64,000 nucleotides of DNA, from positions 58,845-122,844 of the forward strand of contig NZ_JPRN01000014.1 in the NCBI RefSeq assembly GCF_000737715.1, given 5' to 3'. Of the stretch, positions 17,015 to 25,234 are shown piece after piece (the first letter of the stretch is position 1; each line of letters starts with the position of its first letter). Source of the DNA: Chryseobacterium sp. JM1. GTDB lineage: Bacteria > Bacteroidota > Bacteroidia > Flavobacteriales > Weeksellaceae. The notes beneath the pieces are model-generated. The model had not been told where the DNA came from, did no database searches, and was given only the letters and a program-made list of their open reading frames with translations. The translations under genes were made by a program, and so were the position numbers.

Positions 17015-19211
17015 GCTTGTTTTTGTAGGCTGTAAAGATATACTCATGAATAAAAGCTTCATTATCGAGGTGTAAAAACTCTTCTATTGTGACAGACTGA
17101 TTTCGTTTTACGCTGTTTAGAAATAAAAGAACCATATCATAATTCTGCAGATGAATAACCAGTTTGTTATCGGAAACTGCCCATGCAATCCAATCAGGGA
17201 TATGTCTTTTTTCCTGCCATTTTTTGATTTCGCTCAATAAGGCAATGCTGTTTTCTTTCAATAAATAGAGGTTTCTCAGTTCTTGCAGGTCTACTTTCCA
17301 TTTTGCTTTTGAGAGAATAATATCATCGTATTCCACTCTTGGCAGATCGTCATAGATCTTCTCCATATCTCCCCAGTTAAAGTAAACTCCGGAACGTTTG
17401 TTCTGAGTGTTGAGATCACATAAAAAATGATAAACAGGCAGAGAAGATGCCGGATAATTGTGGGCATTGGTCAGGTAAGGATGTATTTCCTTATTCAGTC
17501 TTTTCGAACGCAAAATGATCCTGCCATTCCTGATGCTGATGAACAGATCGTCTATAGAAATCACATATTCGTCCGGTAGTAAAGATTTTGCCAGATAAGA
17601 AATTTCATACTTTCTGTGGATCTGTCTTCTTAATATATTTCCCGCCCTTGACTGTGGCAGATGTACAATTTCTGCTAAAATAACATCCGGGTTCAGGTCT
17701 TCTTCTTTTTGAATAATGGTTTTTATATGGTTTCTTATTTCATGCCTGTCTGTGCAGAATCTGGCCAGAAGATTAGCGCCACTGCCCCCTCCGCTGCCAT
17801 TGATCATTAATTTCTCCACTCCGTTTTCAGCAGCTATTTCCGATATAAACGAAAGGGTGTCGGGGAGGTTTTCCCAGTTTTCATGATCATCTTTAAAATC
17901 TTCATCTTTAAGCCGGATAATGCCTCCTTTACTGAATCCTGCTTGTTGTATTTTTCTGTTGAGCAGCTGCTGGACTGGCGATAATTGAATAGTCTGTTTC
18001 CCGGTCTCCGGTGATTCAGGGATCATAAGGTCATCAAGATAGGGATGAATTCCTTTTGCATCGCTATTCTGTACATATCCTATTCCTATTTCGGTATCCA
18101 GGGCATAAGCCAGAGGAATTTCCTGCATTTCAAACCTTTCATAAAAAGCTTTTCTGAACTGTATAAAATGAGAATCTTCCGAAGGTAATGTGATTATATT
18201 CAGAAACTTTAATGCTTTTCCGAGTTTTTTTCTCCAGACATGGCTGAGCACATTTTTATTCCTGTAATACAGATCCGTTTGAAGTAAATATTTCCTGTCA
18301 AAATCTATAGGAAAACCGTTTACAAGATCTTCTATGGCTTTATACTTTGCGGGAGAGTTTCCTACTTTCGCATCGAGTTCATGAATTTTTTCCCTGATTG
18401 TACTTATCCTGGAAAATTCAGTTTCAGCACCGGTTTTCTGTAAGACCGACATGATGTTTTCCAGGAAATCATTTCCGGATACATTGGGAACCAGCTCATT
18501 CACCAGGACCTGATTGTCTATCAATTCTTCAATAAATTCTTTCGCATCTTCCCCGGTAATGTCATCATCCGTAAGAAGACTGCTCAATTGTTGAATGGTC
18601 ATTCCGCCCTGCACATGGATAATAGCGGCCAATTCTGCTGATAGTGGCGCAGAAGAAATGATGTATTCTCTTTTACCCTGATGATACTGATATTCTATAT
18701 AACGGATTTTTTCACCTACTTTATAAATACTGTTATTGGGATAATAGAGCAGCTTTTCTTTGATATAAGGAAGACTGCTTAAATAATCTGCTAAAACGAC
18801 CAGAAAATGCATATCCGGCTTGGTATCGCGTATATATGATGTATGTGTTTTTTTTTCTTCAGTACCGGATTTTTGAGAGGTTTCTGAAAACCGCCCGATA
18901 TCAACTCCGGAAAATAAGCCAAAAGGGGTACAGCGGGTACTCATTCGGATGAAATACTTGAGAAGCGTATTGTAAAGCTCTTTCGGAATAGCATTCGGTT
19001 TTAGTGGATTATCCTCAGCATCCTGCCATTTCTTAACGGCTTCATACAAATCAGGCGAAGCGAGATAAAGAGCTTCAAGAAATAAAGGGTCATGATATAT
19101 TCCGTTTATGATTTTATCCGGCTCTTCAAGAGTTTTCTTTAGCTTATGAAAAGAAAACAAAGGGGTCCGGATTACAAAATCATTAAAAAACTGATAAGAA
19201 ACTGGTGTCAT
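17004..19211 (-). CDS. Lantibiotic dehydratase, glutamylation domain (split LanB), left arm
   Basis: 735 aa, the N-terminal part of a class I lanthipeptide dehydratase. It uses glutamyl-tRNA to glutamylate Ser and Thr of a precursor peptide. The hallmark RMSTRCTPFGLFSG begins at about R89. FFNDFVIRTPLFSF at the N-terminus and AEIVHLPQSRAGNILRRQ in the second half are also conserved with the right-arm copy, and the whole length aligns. Split LanB proteins occur in thiopeptide and pinensin pathways. The start codon is adjacent to the stop of the prolyl oligopeptidase gene, so precursor, protease and both LanB parts form one operon. Confidence 0.93.
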   Translation of the reverse strand: MTPVSYQFFNDFVIRTPLFSFHKLKKTLEEPDKIINGIYHDPLFLEALYLASPDLYEAVKKWQDAEDNPLKPNAIPKELYNTLLKYFIRMSTRCTPFGLFSGVDIGRFSETSQKSGTEEKKTHTSYIRDTKPDMHFLVVLADYLSSLPYIKEKLLYYPNNSIYKVGEKIRYIEYQYHQGKREYIISSAPLSAELAAIIHVQGGMTIQQLSSLLTDDDITGEDAKEFIEELIDNQVLVNELVPNVSGNDFLENIMSVLQKTGAETEFSRISTIREKIHELDAKVGNSPAKYKAIEDLVNGFPIDFDRKYLLQTDLYYRNKNVLSHVWRKKLGKALKFLNIITLPSEDSHFIQFRKAFYERFEMQEIPLAYALDTEIGIGYVQNSDAKGIHPYLDDLMIPESPETGKQTIQLSPVQQLLNRKIQQAGFSKGGIIRLKDEDFKDDHENWENLPDTLSFISEIAAENGVEKLMINGSGGGSGANLLARFCTDRHEIRNHIKTIIQKEEDLNPDVILAEIVHLPQSRAGNILRRQIHRKYEISYLAKSLLPDEYVISIDDLFISIRNGRIILRSKRLNKEIHPYLTNAHNYPASSLPVYHFLCDLNTQNKRSGVYFNWGDMEKIYDDLPRVEYDDIILSKAKWKVDLQELRNLYLLKENSIALLSEIKKWQEKRHIPDWIAWAVSDNKLVIHLQNYDMVLLFLNSVKRNQSVTIEEFLHLDNEAFIHEYIFTAYKNKHES

Positions 19212-21398
19212 TTATTTTTGACTCTTTTCTTTGGGTTGATAATCAGGATGCCCCAGCTGCCAGAACGCAAAAGCGAATATATCGCTCAGATTAGCATAGG
19301 CCTGTGCTACAGGTATATCATTGCCATGGCCCCCTTCATAGTCAATTTTTAAGAGAACAGGTTTTTTTGAAGCGTTATGAGATAAGAGCTTAGCTGCAAA
19401 TTTTGCAGGAACCCATGTAGCGACTCTCGGGTCATTCACTCCCGAAGTAATAAGTGTCGCCGGATATTTTACTCCTTTTTTCACATGTTGAAAGACATCC
19501 ATGTCCAGTAAGCTTTTAAATTCTTCCTCAATGGCCGGATTACCATATTCCTTAAAACCGGTTTCTCCAATACCTTCATATCTTGTCGTATTCAGAACCC
19601 CTGCTTCTATGATTACGGCTCCATATAAGTCCGGTCTTTCAGTCATGGCTCTTCCTGTCGTAATTCCTCCTGCACTGGCTCCCCAGATTCCTATTTTCTT
19701 TGGTGAGGTGTATTTTTTATCAATCAGATATTCCGAACAGGCGATAAGATCTTTCCAGGAATTGGATTTTTTGGTTTTCTGCCCGTCCATATGCCACTGA
19801 ACACCTTTTTCTCCGCCGCCTCTTACATGGGCAATGGCTAAAATTCCGCCTTCACTGGCCCATACCAGATAGCTTCTTGCAAAAAAGGGTGAAAAGGAAG
19901 TTCCAAATGCACCATAACTTTGTATCAGTACAGGATTTTTGCCGTCCCGTTTTAAATTCTTATTATAGATTAAAGTCAGGGGCACTTCTACTCCATCAAA
20001 AGATTTAATGACGGTTTCTTCTGCTATGATATCTTTAAATTCAGGATATTCGGTGATGGGAGCCAAATTTTCGGCTGCAAAAGTATTTGTGGCCAAATTA
20101 TATCTGAACCGCTGGTTTTCATTGGCCCAACCCGAACAATTGATCCAGATGTCTGAAGAATTTTTACCTTTTGACTGCAAACTGATGCTGCCTGACACGT
20201 AAGGAAGTTTTATAGCGGTTTCTTTTCCGTCTCTGTAGATATACAGTTTTGCTTCTACTCCGTTCTTTGTGGTGGTGTAGTAAATTCCGTCTCTGGTAAT
20301 GGCGTATTCAGTGATTACTTCATCCTTTTTTTCAGGAACCAGTACTTCGGGATTTTTAAAATTCTTTTGAGTAGTGGTCGTTCTGCATAATTTGTAATTA
20401 GGCGTATTAAATCCGGATAAAAAGTAAATTTCGTCTCCTGAAAGCCTTATGTAGGTTACTTTACTGTCTTTATCGTAGAGGAGTTTCCAGTTTTTCCCGC
20501 CTTTCAGTAAATCATTTTTACCGATGATAAATGTTTTTCTAAAATCTTCTGCATCTACCAATATTCCGATGTAATATTTATCGTCCGGATTAAAAGCCAA
20601 TACAGCAGGGAATTCCTCCCTGCTGATGTTTAGACTTGAATTGTTTGCGTTGGAAAAAACGTCATTCAGTTTTTCAGGATTTTCTCCTATCCTGTACAGG
20701 ATAGATTGAGTATCTTTTCTGAATTGATCTGAATTAATATCAATGACCGGGTAGTAGACATAGAAGAAACCACTGTTGTCTTCCAGCCATTTAATACCGC
20801 CAATGCGGGAAGGATTGGTATGGGTAATGATCTCAGGATGTATATATTTTGTTTTTACATCTATGATGACCACTTCGGATAATTCTTTTCCTTTTTCAGT
20901 TAAAGAAATCGCTACCCTGCTTCCGTCCCAGCTTGGACTGATTAAATTAATTATATGATTATGTGTGTTTTCATGGCTATTAGTTTTAAAGAAAGCCGGA
21001 TCATACAATAATTCTTCTTTTCCTGCAAAACCCGATCTGTAATATGCTTTTGCCGTTTTTTCACCCGCATTCCTCTTCAGGTAGAAATAAGTATCGTTTT
21101 GTGTAATTTTAAGGTCTGAAGTAGAATACCCCTGTTTTTTATCGAGCTCCAGGCGTTTTTCTACATAATAATTCCGTTTTGGAATTGTATTGAGAACAGA
21201 GTTGGAATAATCAGTCTGGGATTTCATCCAATTCAGTGTATTCGGATCTTTCAGGTTTTCTAAATTTCTGTAATCATCTACGATCTTCACTCCAAAATAT
21301 TCGTCTGTAACAGGTACCGATATTGCCTGATTATTTTTTTGAGCTTTAAAAAAAGCTACGATAAATAAAAAAATACATAGAAATAACTTATAATACAT
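19212..21398 (-). CDS. Prolyl oligopeptidase (S9A), likely RiPP maturation protease
   Basis: 728 aa. The signal peptide (MYYKLFLCIFLFIVAFFKAQ) sends it to the periplasm. The N-terminal beta-propeller (about 70-430) is followed by the alpha/beta hydrolase domain. The nucleophile is S575 in WGASAGG; SGVNDPRV holds the Asp and EGGHGND the His. S9A enzymes cut after Pro in short peptides. It lies between the precursor gene and LanB, and the predicted core has Pro at 35 and 44, so trimming of the peptide is a reasonable role, as described for FlaP of class III lanthipeptides. A general peptidase is the alternative. Confidence 0.9.
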   Translation of the reverse strand: MYYKLFLCIFLFIVAFFKAQKNNQAISVPVTDEYFGVKIVDDYRNLENLKDPNTLNWMKSQTDYSNSVLNTIPKRNYYVEKRLELDKKQGYSTSDLKITQNDTYFYLKRNAGEKTAKAYYRSGFAGKEELLYDPAFFKTNSHENTHNHIINLISPSWDGSRVAISLTEKGKELSEVVIIDVKTKYIHPEIITHTNPSRIGGIKWLEDNSGFFYVYYPVIDINSDQFRKDTQSILYRIGENPEKLNDVFSNANNSSLNISREEFPAVLAFNPDDKYYIGILVDAEDFRKTFIIGKNDLLKGGKNWKLLYDKDSKVTYIRLSGDEIYFLSGFNTPNYKLCRTTTTQKNFKNPEVLVPEKKDEVITEYAITRDGIYYTTTKNGVEAKLYIYRDGKETAIKLPYVSGSISLQSKGKNSSDIWINCSGWANENQRFRYNLATNTFAAENLAPITEYPEFKDIIAEETVIKSFDGVEVPLTLIYNKNLKRDGKNPVLIQSYGAFGTSFSPFFARSYLVWASEGGILAIAHVRGGGEKGVQWHMDGQKTKKSNSWKDLIACSEYLIDKKYTSPKKIGIWGASAGGITTGRAMTERPDLYGAVIIEAGVLNTTRYEGIGETGFKEYGNPAIEEEFKSLLDMDVFQHVKKGVKYPATLITSGVNDPRVATWVPAKFAAKLLSHNASKKPVLLKIDYEGGHGNDIPVAQAYANLSDIFAFAFWQLGHPDYQPKEKSQK

Positions 21399-21450
21399 GA
21401 TATAGAATAATTAAAATGGGGCAATGATTTATTACAGAAATTTACAGTAA

Positions 21451-21633
21451 TTAATATCCCACACCTCCAACACCTCCCTGCTGGTTACCGCTTCCGTTTT
21501 CAGGATCAATGCAGCTGTCGATTCTGGTGGGTCTGGTTCCGCCTCCGCCAAAGATTTTGGTTTGGTTATTAATTTTTACCAACTGTAATTTTTCTAAAGA
21601 TAATTTTTTTTCTTTTTTAATTTGCTTTTTCAT
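21451..21633 (-). CDS. Class I lanthipeptide-type precursor, left arm
   Basis: 60 aa. The leader is basic with the motif KKLSLEKLQLVKINNQ, typical of Bacteroidota class I lanthipeptide leaders, and ends in GGGG (29-32), a double-glycine site for a C39 peptidase. The predicted core (33-60) has T33, T36, S40, C41 and S48, then a Gly-rich tail ending in Tyr. One cysteine allows at most one thioether ring. It is the first gene of the minus-strand operon with prolyl oligopeptidase and split LanB. No exporter is encoded in this arm, so the right-arm C39 transporter is the likely partner. A TTCATGAA palindrome lies upstream. Confidence 0.85.
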   Translation of the reverse strand: MKKQIKKEKKLSLEKLQLVKINNQTKIFGGGGTRPTRIDSCIDPENGSGNQQGGVGGVGY

Positions 21634-21658
21634 AAGGCTTAATTTTAATTTAAGACTG

Positions 21659-21666
21659 CAAAGGAA
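21659..21666 (-). promoter_or_regulatory. -7-like element of the left-arm precursor
   Basis: TTCCTTTG on the minus strand differs in one base from TAnnTTTG and lies 25 bases before the start codon. It is 40 bases downstream of the TTCATGAA core at 21707-21714, the same distance as in the right arm. Confidence 0.5.
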
Positions 21667-21701
21667 ATATTTTTTTTTTGAATCCTATCACACTATTATT
21701 G

Positions 21702-21719
21702 ATAAATTCATGAATTTAT
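21702..21719. promoter_or_regulatory. 18-bp palindrome, candidate operator of the left arm
   Basis: ATAAATTCA-TGAATTTAT is a perfect palindrome between the divergent precursor and regulator genes. Its core TTCATGAA recurs twice before the right-arm precursor. Confidence 0.6.
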
Positions 21720-21794
21720 AGACCATAAAAACACTCCATCTTACTGATTACCAATCTTTAAAAATTAAATTAAAATTTATAGCGCTGATGCCTA

Positions 21795-21822
21795 TTTGAA
21801 TAATGTAAATGTAATAATTTTG
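21795..21822 (+). promoter_or_regulatory. Promoter of the AraC-type regulator gene
   Basis: TAATTTTG at 21815-21822 fits the -7 consensus; TTTG at 21795-21798 could be the -33 element, 16 bases away, which is slightly short. Confidence 0.45.
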
Positions 21823-21840
21823 CAAAAAAAAAACACAATC

Positions 21841-23559
21841 ATGATGAGGTTTAAGTATTGTATGTTGTTAATTTTAGTTTACAGTTTATTTTTTTCACAA
21901 AATAAAGGACCTGATTCACTGCAAAAATATTCATATCAGGAACTGCAGCAGAAATTCTACAATTATAATAACAGTAATCAGACAGACCATGCTCAAAGAA
22001 TTTCCACGTATTTTCTTCATAAGGCCCATCTTGAAAAAGATGATGAACAAAAGGCAGAAGGCTATGTCATGATGCATTTTAATGAGAACTTACCCAATGC
22101 ATTAAAATATCTGGACAGCTTACAGGTCATTACCCGTAAATCAACGAAGCCATTTTACCCGGCGAGAGTTTATCTTCTCCGTGGCAATTTGTACTCCAAG
22201 TTTTATAATGTTAAAGCGGCATTGGGAAATTATGTTCTCACTCTTGAACACGCAAGGGAAAAAGGAAATAAAAGGCAGATTGCTTTTGCTGAAATTAATA
22301 TAGCCTACCTGAACAATTATGTCGGGCGGTACAGAGACGCTGCCAATACATTAAAGCATTATCTGTATAAAACGGACTATCTGGATCAAAAAGATTATGA
22401 TAACATGCATGTCAATTTGGCGGATACCTACATCGACCTTAATAAAATGGATTCTGCCAATATACTGATAAAAGAAGGTTTAAATCTGACATCTGAAGCA
22501 GGGAGAACCTATCAGTATCACGGATATTTAGTTGAATCGGGGTATTACCATCTTAAGCTTAAAAAATACCAGGAAGCTGTTGATGATCTGCTGCAGTGTA
22601 AGGATTATTTTTTCACGACCCATGATGTACGGAACCAGAGCTATACGCTGTATTATCTGGTAAGCTCTTATATAGGGTTGGGTAATAAAGAAAAAGCGGT
22701 AGAGAATTTTAAATTATTAGATGCTCATATTAAGGAAAAAAACTATATTTTTCCAGAGTTGAGAATGATCTACCCTTATGTCATAAACTATTACAAAGAA
22801 AAAAAAGACAGAGAGAATCAACTTTATTATATTGAAAGATTTATAGAAATTGATAAGGTTCTTGATTCTCAGTTCAGATATATTTCGCGGGAGCTTCCAA
22901 GACGATATGAAAAACCGAAGCTGGTCAAGGAAAAAGAAATCATCACTCATGAGCTGGAAAACAAAAAAATTATTTTCTACGTTTCTTCTATAAGCTTACT
23001 ATCCGTATTACTGGTTTTTATATACCTGTATTATCAATCGAAAAAAGCAGAAAAACAACACAGGCAAATTGCCCAGGATTTAATCCAGAAGGTTCAGGAA
23101 AATAATAAAAATGAGCCTGCGCCCGCTCCTCAGCCAGAAAATATTATGGTAGAGCTACCGTCCGAAGATCCGAAAGAAAGAAATGCCAATACGATTTCTG
23201 AAGATGTTGTGCAGCATATTCTGAAAGAGCTTACCGCCTTTGAAGCAAAAGATCAGTTTCTGAACAAAGGAATTACTTTGGGAAGTCTTGCCAAGCGGGT
23301 AAAAACCAATTCCAAGTATTTATCTGAAACCATTAATACCTATAAAGGGAAAAATTTTGCGGCTTATCTGAATGATCTTCGTATCGATTATGCCATCAGA
23401 AGACTGGCCAATGACAGAAAATTCCGTTCTTACAAAATACAGTTTATTGCAGATGAACTGGGTTATAATAATGAACAGGCATTCACTCTGGCATTCAAAA
23501 AGAGAACCGGAACTCCACTTTCTATCTATCTGAAAGAAATTGAAAAATCAGAGAACTAA
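21841..23559 (+). CDS. Membrane-anchored AraC-type regulator with TPR repeats
   Basis: 572 aa from ATG 21841 (or 21844). A signal peptide (MMRFKYCMLLILVYSLFFSQ) is followed by tetratricopeptide-like repeats to about 360, a single membrane helix (IIFYVSSISLLSVLLVFIYL), and a cytoplasmic AraC-type DNA-binding domain. The DNA-binding helices include LGSLAKRVKTNSKYLSETIN and IQFIADELGYNNEQAFTLAF. This fusion is common in flavobacteria: the periplasmic TPR part would sense, the cytoplasmic part would bind DNA. It lies between the two divergent RiPP arms, each with a TTCATGAA palindrome upstream, so it is the obvious candidate for their regulator. The signal may be the exported peptide. Confidence 0.88.
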   Translation: MMRFKYCMLLILVYSLFFSQNKGPDSLQKYSYQELQQKFYNYNNSNQTDHAQRISTYFLHKAHLEKDDEQKAEGYVMMHFNENLPNALKYLDSLQVITRKSTKPFYPARVYLLRGNLYSKFYNVKAALGNYVLTLEHAREKGNKRQIAFAEINIAYLNNYVGRYRDAANTLKHYLYKTDYLDQKDYDNMHVNLADTYIDLNKMDSANILIKEGLNLTSEAGRTYQYHGYLVESGYYHLKLKKYQEAVDDLLQCKDYFFTTHDVRNQSYTLYYLVSSYIGLGNKEKAVENFKLLDAHIKEKNYIFPELRMIYPYVINYYKEKKDRENQLYYIERFIEIDKVLDSQFRYISRELPRRYEKPKLVKEKEIITHELENKKIIFYVSSISLLSVLLVFIYLYYQSKKAEKQHRQIAQDLIQKVQENNKNEPAPAPQPENIMVELPSEDPKERNANTISEDVVQHILKELTAFEAKDQFLNKGITLGSLAKRVKTNSKYLSETINTYKGKNFAAYLNDLRIDYAIRRLANDRKFRSYKIQFIADELGYNNEQAFTLAFKKRTGTPLSIYLKEIEKSEN

Positions 23560-23608
23560 AGAGCAATAAAAACAACCTATAACACTACTTTTCAACACAA
23601 TACAATTG

Positions 23609-23648
23609 ATAGATTCATGAAATTACACCCTTAATTTCATGAATCTAT
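23609..23648. promoter_or_regulatory. Inverted repeat with two TTCATGAA cores, candidate operator of the right arm
   Basis: ATAGATTCATGAAATTA (23609-23625) and its exact complement (23632-23648) are separated by 6 bases. The two TTCATGAA cores start 22 bases apart, two helical turns, so they lie on one face of the DNA. The site is upstream of the promoter, the usual position for an AraC-type activator. Confidence 0.65.
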
Positions 23649-23658
23649 AGATGTTGTA

Positions 23659-23691
23659 TTTGGATTGTCCTGCCTATTTCCCACATCTTTG
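23659..23691 (+). promoter_or_regulatory. Promoter of the right-arm precursor
   Basis: TTTG at 23659-23662 and CATCTTTG at 23684-23691 (one mismatch to TAnnTTTG) are 21 bases apart. The leader to the precursor start is about 135 bases. Confidence 0.5.
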
Positions 23692-23826
23692 CGGCCACAA
23701 AAGCGATGAAAAATTTTTGTATGTGTACAGTGCAAAAATCAGACACTGCTTTGCTGATCAGCAAAATCCCGATGTCAGGGACTAAATGACAAGATAAAGT
23801 TTTAACCATTTTAAAAAATTACAACA

Positions 23827-24030
23827 ATGAAATTACAAAAGAAGCAATTACCGCAACTAAAAAAGAAAACGATCACTAACCTTAACCAGAGAGAAATGGA
23901 AACTATCAAAGGTGGAGGTATTGATGCATCACAAGAATTGGAAAGCCTTTCTGTAAGCCTTTCACTTAGCGTTTCTTACTCTAAGTCTAAAAGCAAGACT
24001 CTTCAGTTCTCTGGATGGTGGTGTTTATAA
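23827..24030 (+). CDS. Precursor peptide with alternating-serine core, right arm
   Basis: 67 aa. The leader is basic (KKKTITNLNQ, a class I lanthipeptide-like motif) and ends in KGGG (28-31), a double-glycine site. In the predicted 36-residue core, Ser or Thr stands at every second position from 40 to 58 (nine Ser, then T58). The residues between are Leu or Val, then Tyr, then three Lys. S35 and S62 add further hydroxyls. The end is GWWCL with the only Cys at 66. The Ser codons mix AGC with TCT and TCA, so the pattern is not a DNA repeat. LanB, reductase, C39 exporter and adaptor genes follow. Confidence 0.85.
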   Translation: MKLQKKQLPQLKKKTITNLNQREMETIKGGGIDASQELESLSVSLSLSVSYSKSKSKTLQFSGWWCL

Positions 24031-24050
24031 TCTAAAGTTTTTTAATACAT

Positions 24051-24078
24051 GCGTCTCTTCACAGGGACGCTGTTTTTT
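24051..24078 (+). terminator. Hairpin between precursor and biosynthetic genes (probable attenuator)
   Basis: GCGTCTC/GGGACGC forms a 7-base stem with one G-U pair and a 6-base loop, then TGTTTTTT. It lies 20 bases after the precursor stop and 12 before the reductase start, so partial read-through would give more precursor than enzyme mRNA. Confidence 0.75.
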
Positions 24079-24089
24079 AATAGTTGCAT

Positions 24090-25226
24090 ATGGAAAGTTT
24101 ATCAATAATAGGAAGTAAAGAATATATTGAAGAAATTGAAGAGATCAAACACTGCGGTCATTTTAATTTAGAAAAAAGTACGGTGAATATCGGCTTGGTG
24201 ACTGAAAATGATTTAAGCATCTCTAATGTTATCAATGATGACGACCGTGTAGTGGTGAGAAAAACGGCATTTTCCTGTAATTACAGGGATAAGACCCTTA
24301 TTTTGCATTACAATAAAGAGGTCCAGGATATGGAAGCTGATGATGAAATTACTTTTTCTTATATGGGCTCAGAGTTCGTTGGGGAAGTCATAGAAATTGG
24401 TAAAAACGTTACCGGACTTAAAATTGGCGACCGTGTTATTCCCAATATTTCCTATCCATCGTATACAAAAGGATATGTGGGCGGTATTCCATCCAACCAT
24501 GCCTCCAGAAGGATAGATGATTTCAAAGAAAATAAACTGGTGAAAATTCCAGATTCTATGCCTGATGCGGTGGCAGCAGCATTTCCTATTGCCGCATTTA
24601 CCACCTACTCCATGATCCGAAAGGTTGTTTTTCCTAATGCCAGAGTTTTGGTGACATCTGCCAGATCCAATACTTCGTTAGCCGTTATCAGTGCGCTCCG
24701 TAATTTTCCGGTAGAAGTATATGCCATCACGTCTTCCCACGAAGATCATGACATTCTCTACAATTACGGTGTGAAAAAAGTGTTTGTGGTAGACCGTTAT
24801 GAAGCTAAGCCTGAAGAAGGGCAAGCTTTGGTAGACTTTACCAGACAGAACGGTTTGTTCAATGCTGTCATTGATCCTATGTCTGATATTTATCTGGAAA
24901 GGGTTCTGAAATTTATGGATTATGACTCCAAATATGTTACCTGCGGGCTGTATGACCAGTATGCTGATTTCTCTGTACGTTCACACAACGAAAGACCTGG
25001 CCTTATGAAAGATATCATCATGCAGGTTTTGGCAAAAAATATTTCAATCATAGGGAATTGTATAGGACTGGAGGAAGATTTCAATATGGCTGTCAAGCAT
25101 TATGAAGAAGGTAAATTTGATATTTTAATAGACGAAGTTTTCACTATTGGGGAAGAAATCAGTTTCTTTGAAAAAACTTACAATTCTTCAAACAGAATGG
25201 GTAAAGTTGTGTTTTCTTATGTTTAA
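24090..25226 (+). CDS. Medium-chain dehydrogenase/reductase, candidate dehydroalanine reductase
   Basis: 378 aa from ATG 24090; a TTG two codons earlier is less likely. The MDR fold shows SCNYRDK near 61-67, the GSEFVGEVIEIGKNVTGLKI-GDRV catalytic-domain segment at about 93-116, and a Rossmann part with AFPIAAFTTYSMI before it. The structural-zinc Cys cluster of classic alcohol dehydrogenases is missing, so it is closer to the quinone reductase or enoyl reductase branch. In lanthipeptide pathways, LanJ_A (LtnJ) enzymes of this superfamily reduce dehydroalanine to D-Ala. Its position between a Ser-rich precursor and LanB makes this role likely, but that is inference. It is first in the operon after the attenuator. 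Confidence 0.75.
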   Translation: MESLSIIGSKEYIEEIEEIKHCGHFNLEKSTVNIGLVTENDLSISNVINDDDRVVVRKTAFSCNYRDKTLILHYNKEVQDMEADDEITFSYMGSEFVGEVIEIGKNVTGLKIGDRVIPNISYPSYTKGYVGGIPSNHASRRIDDFKENKLVKIPDSMPDAVAAAFPIAAFTTYSMIRKVVFPNARVLVTSARSNTSLAVISALRNFPVEVYAITSSHEDHDILYNYGVKKVFVVDRYEAKPEEGQALVDFTRQNGLFNAVIDPMSDIYLERVLKFMDYDSKYVTCGLYDQYADFSVRSHNERPGLMKDIIMQVLAKNISIIGNCIGLEEDFNMAVKHYEEGKFDILIDEVFTIGEEISFFEKTYNSSNRMGKVVFSYV

Positions 25227-25234
25227 ATTTTAAT

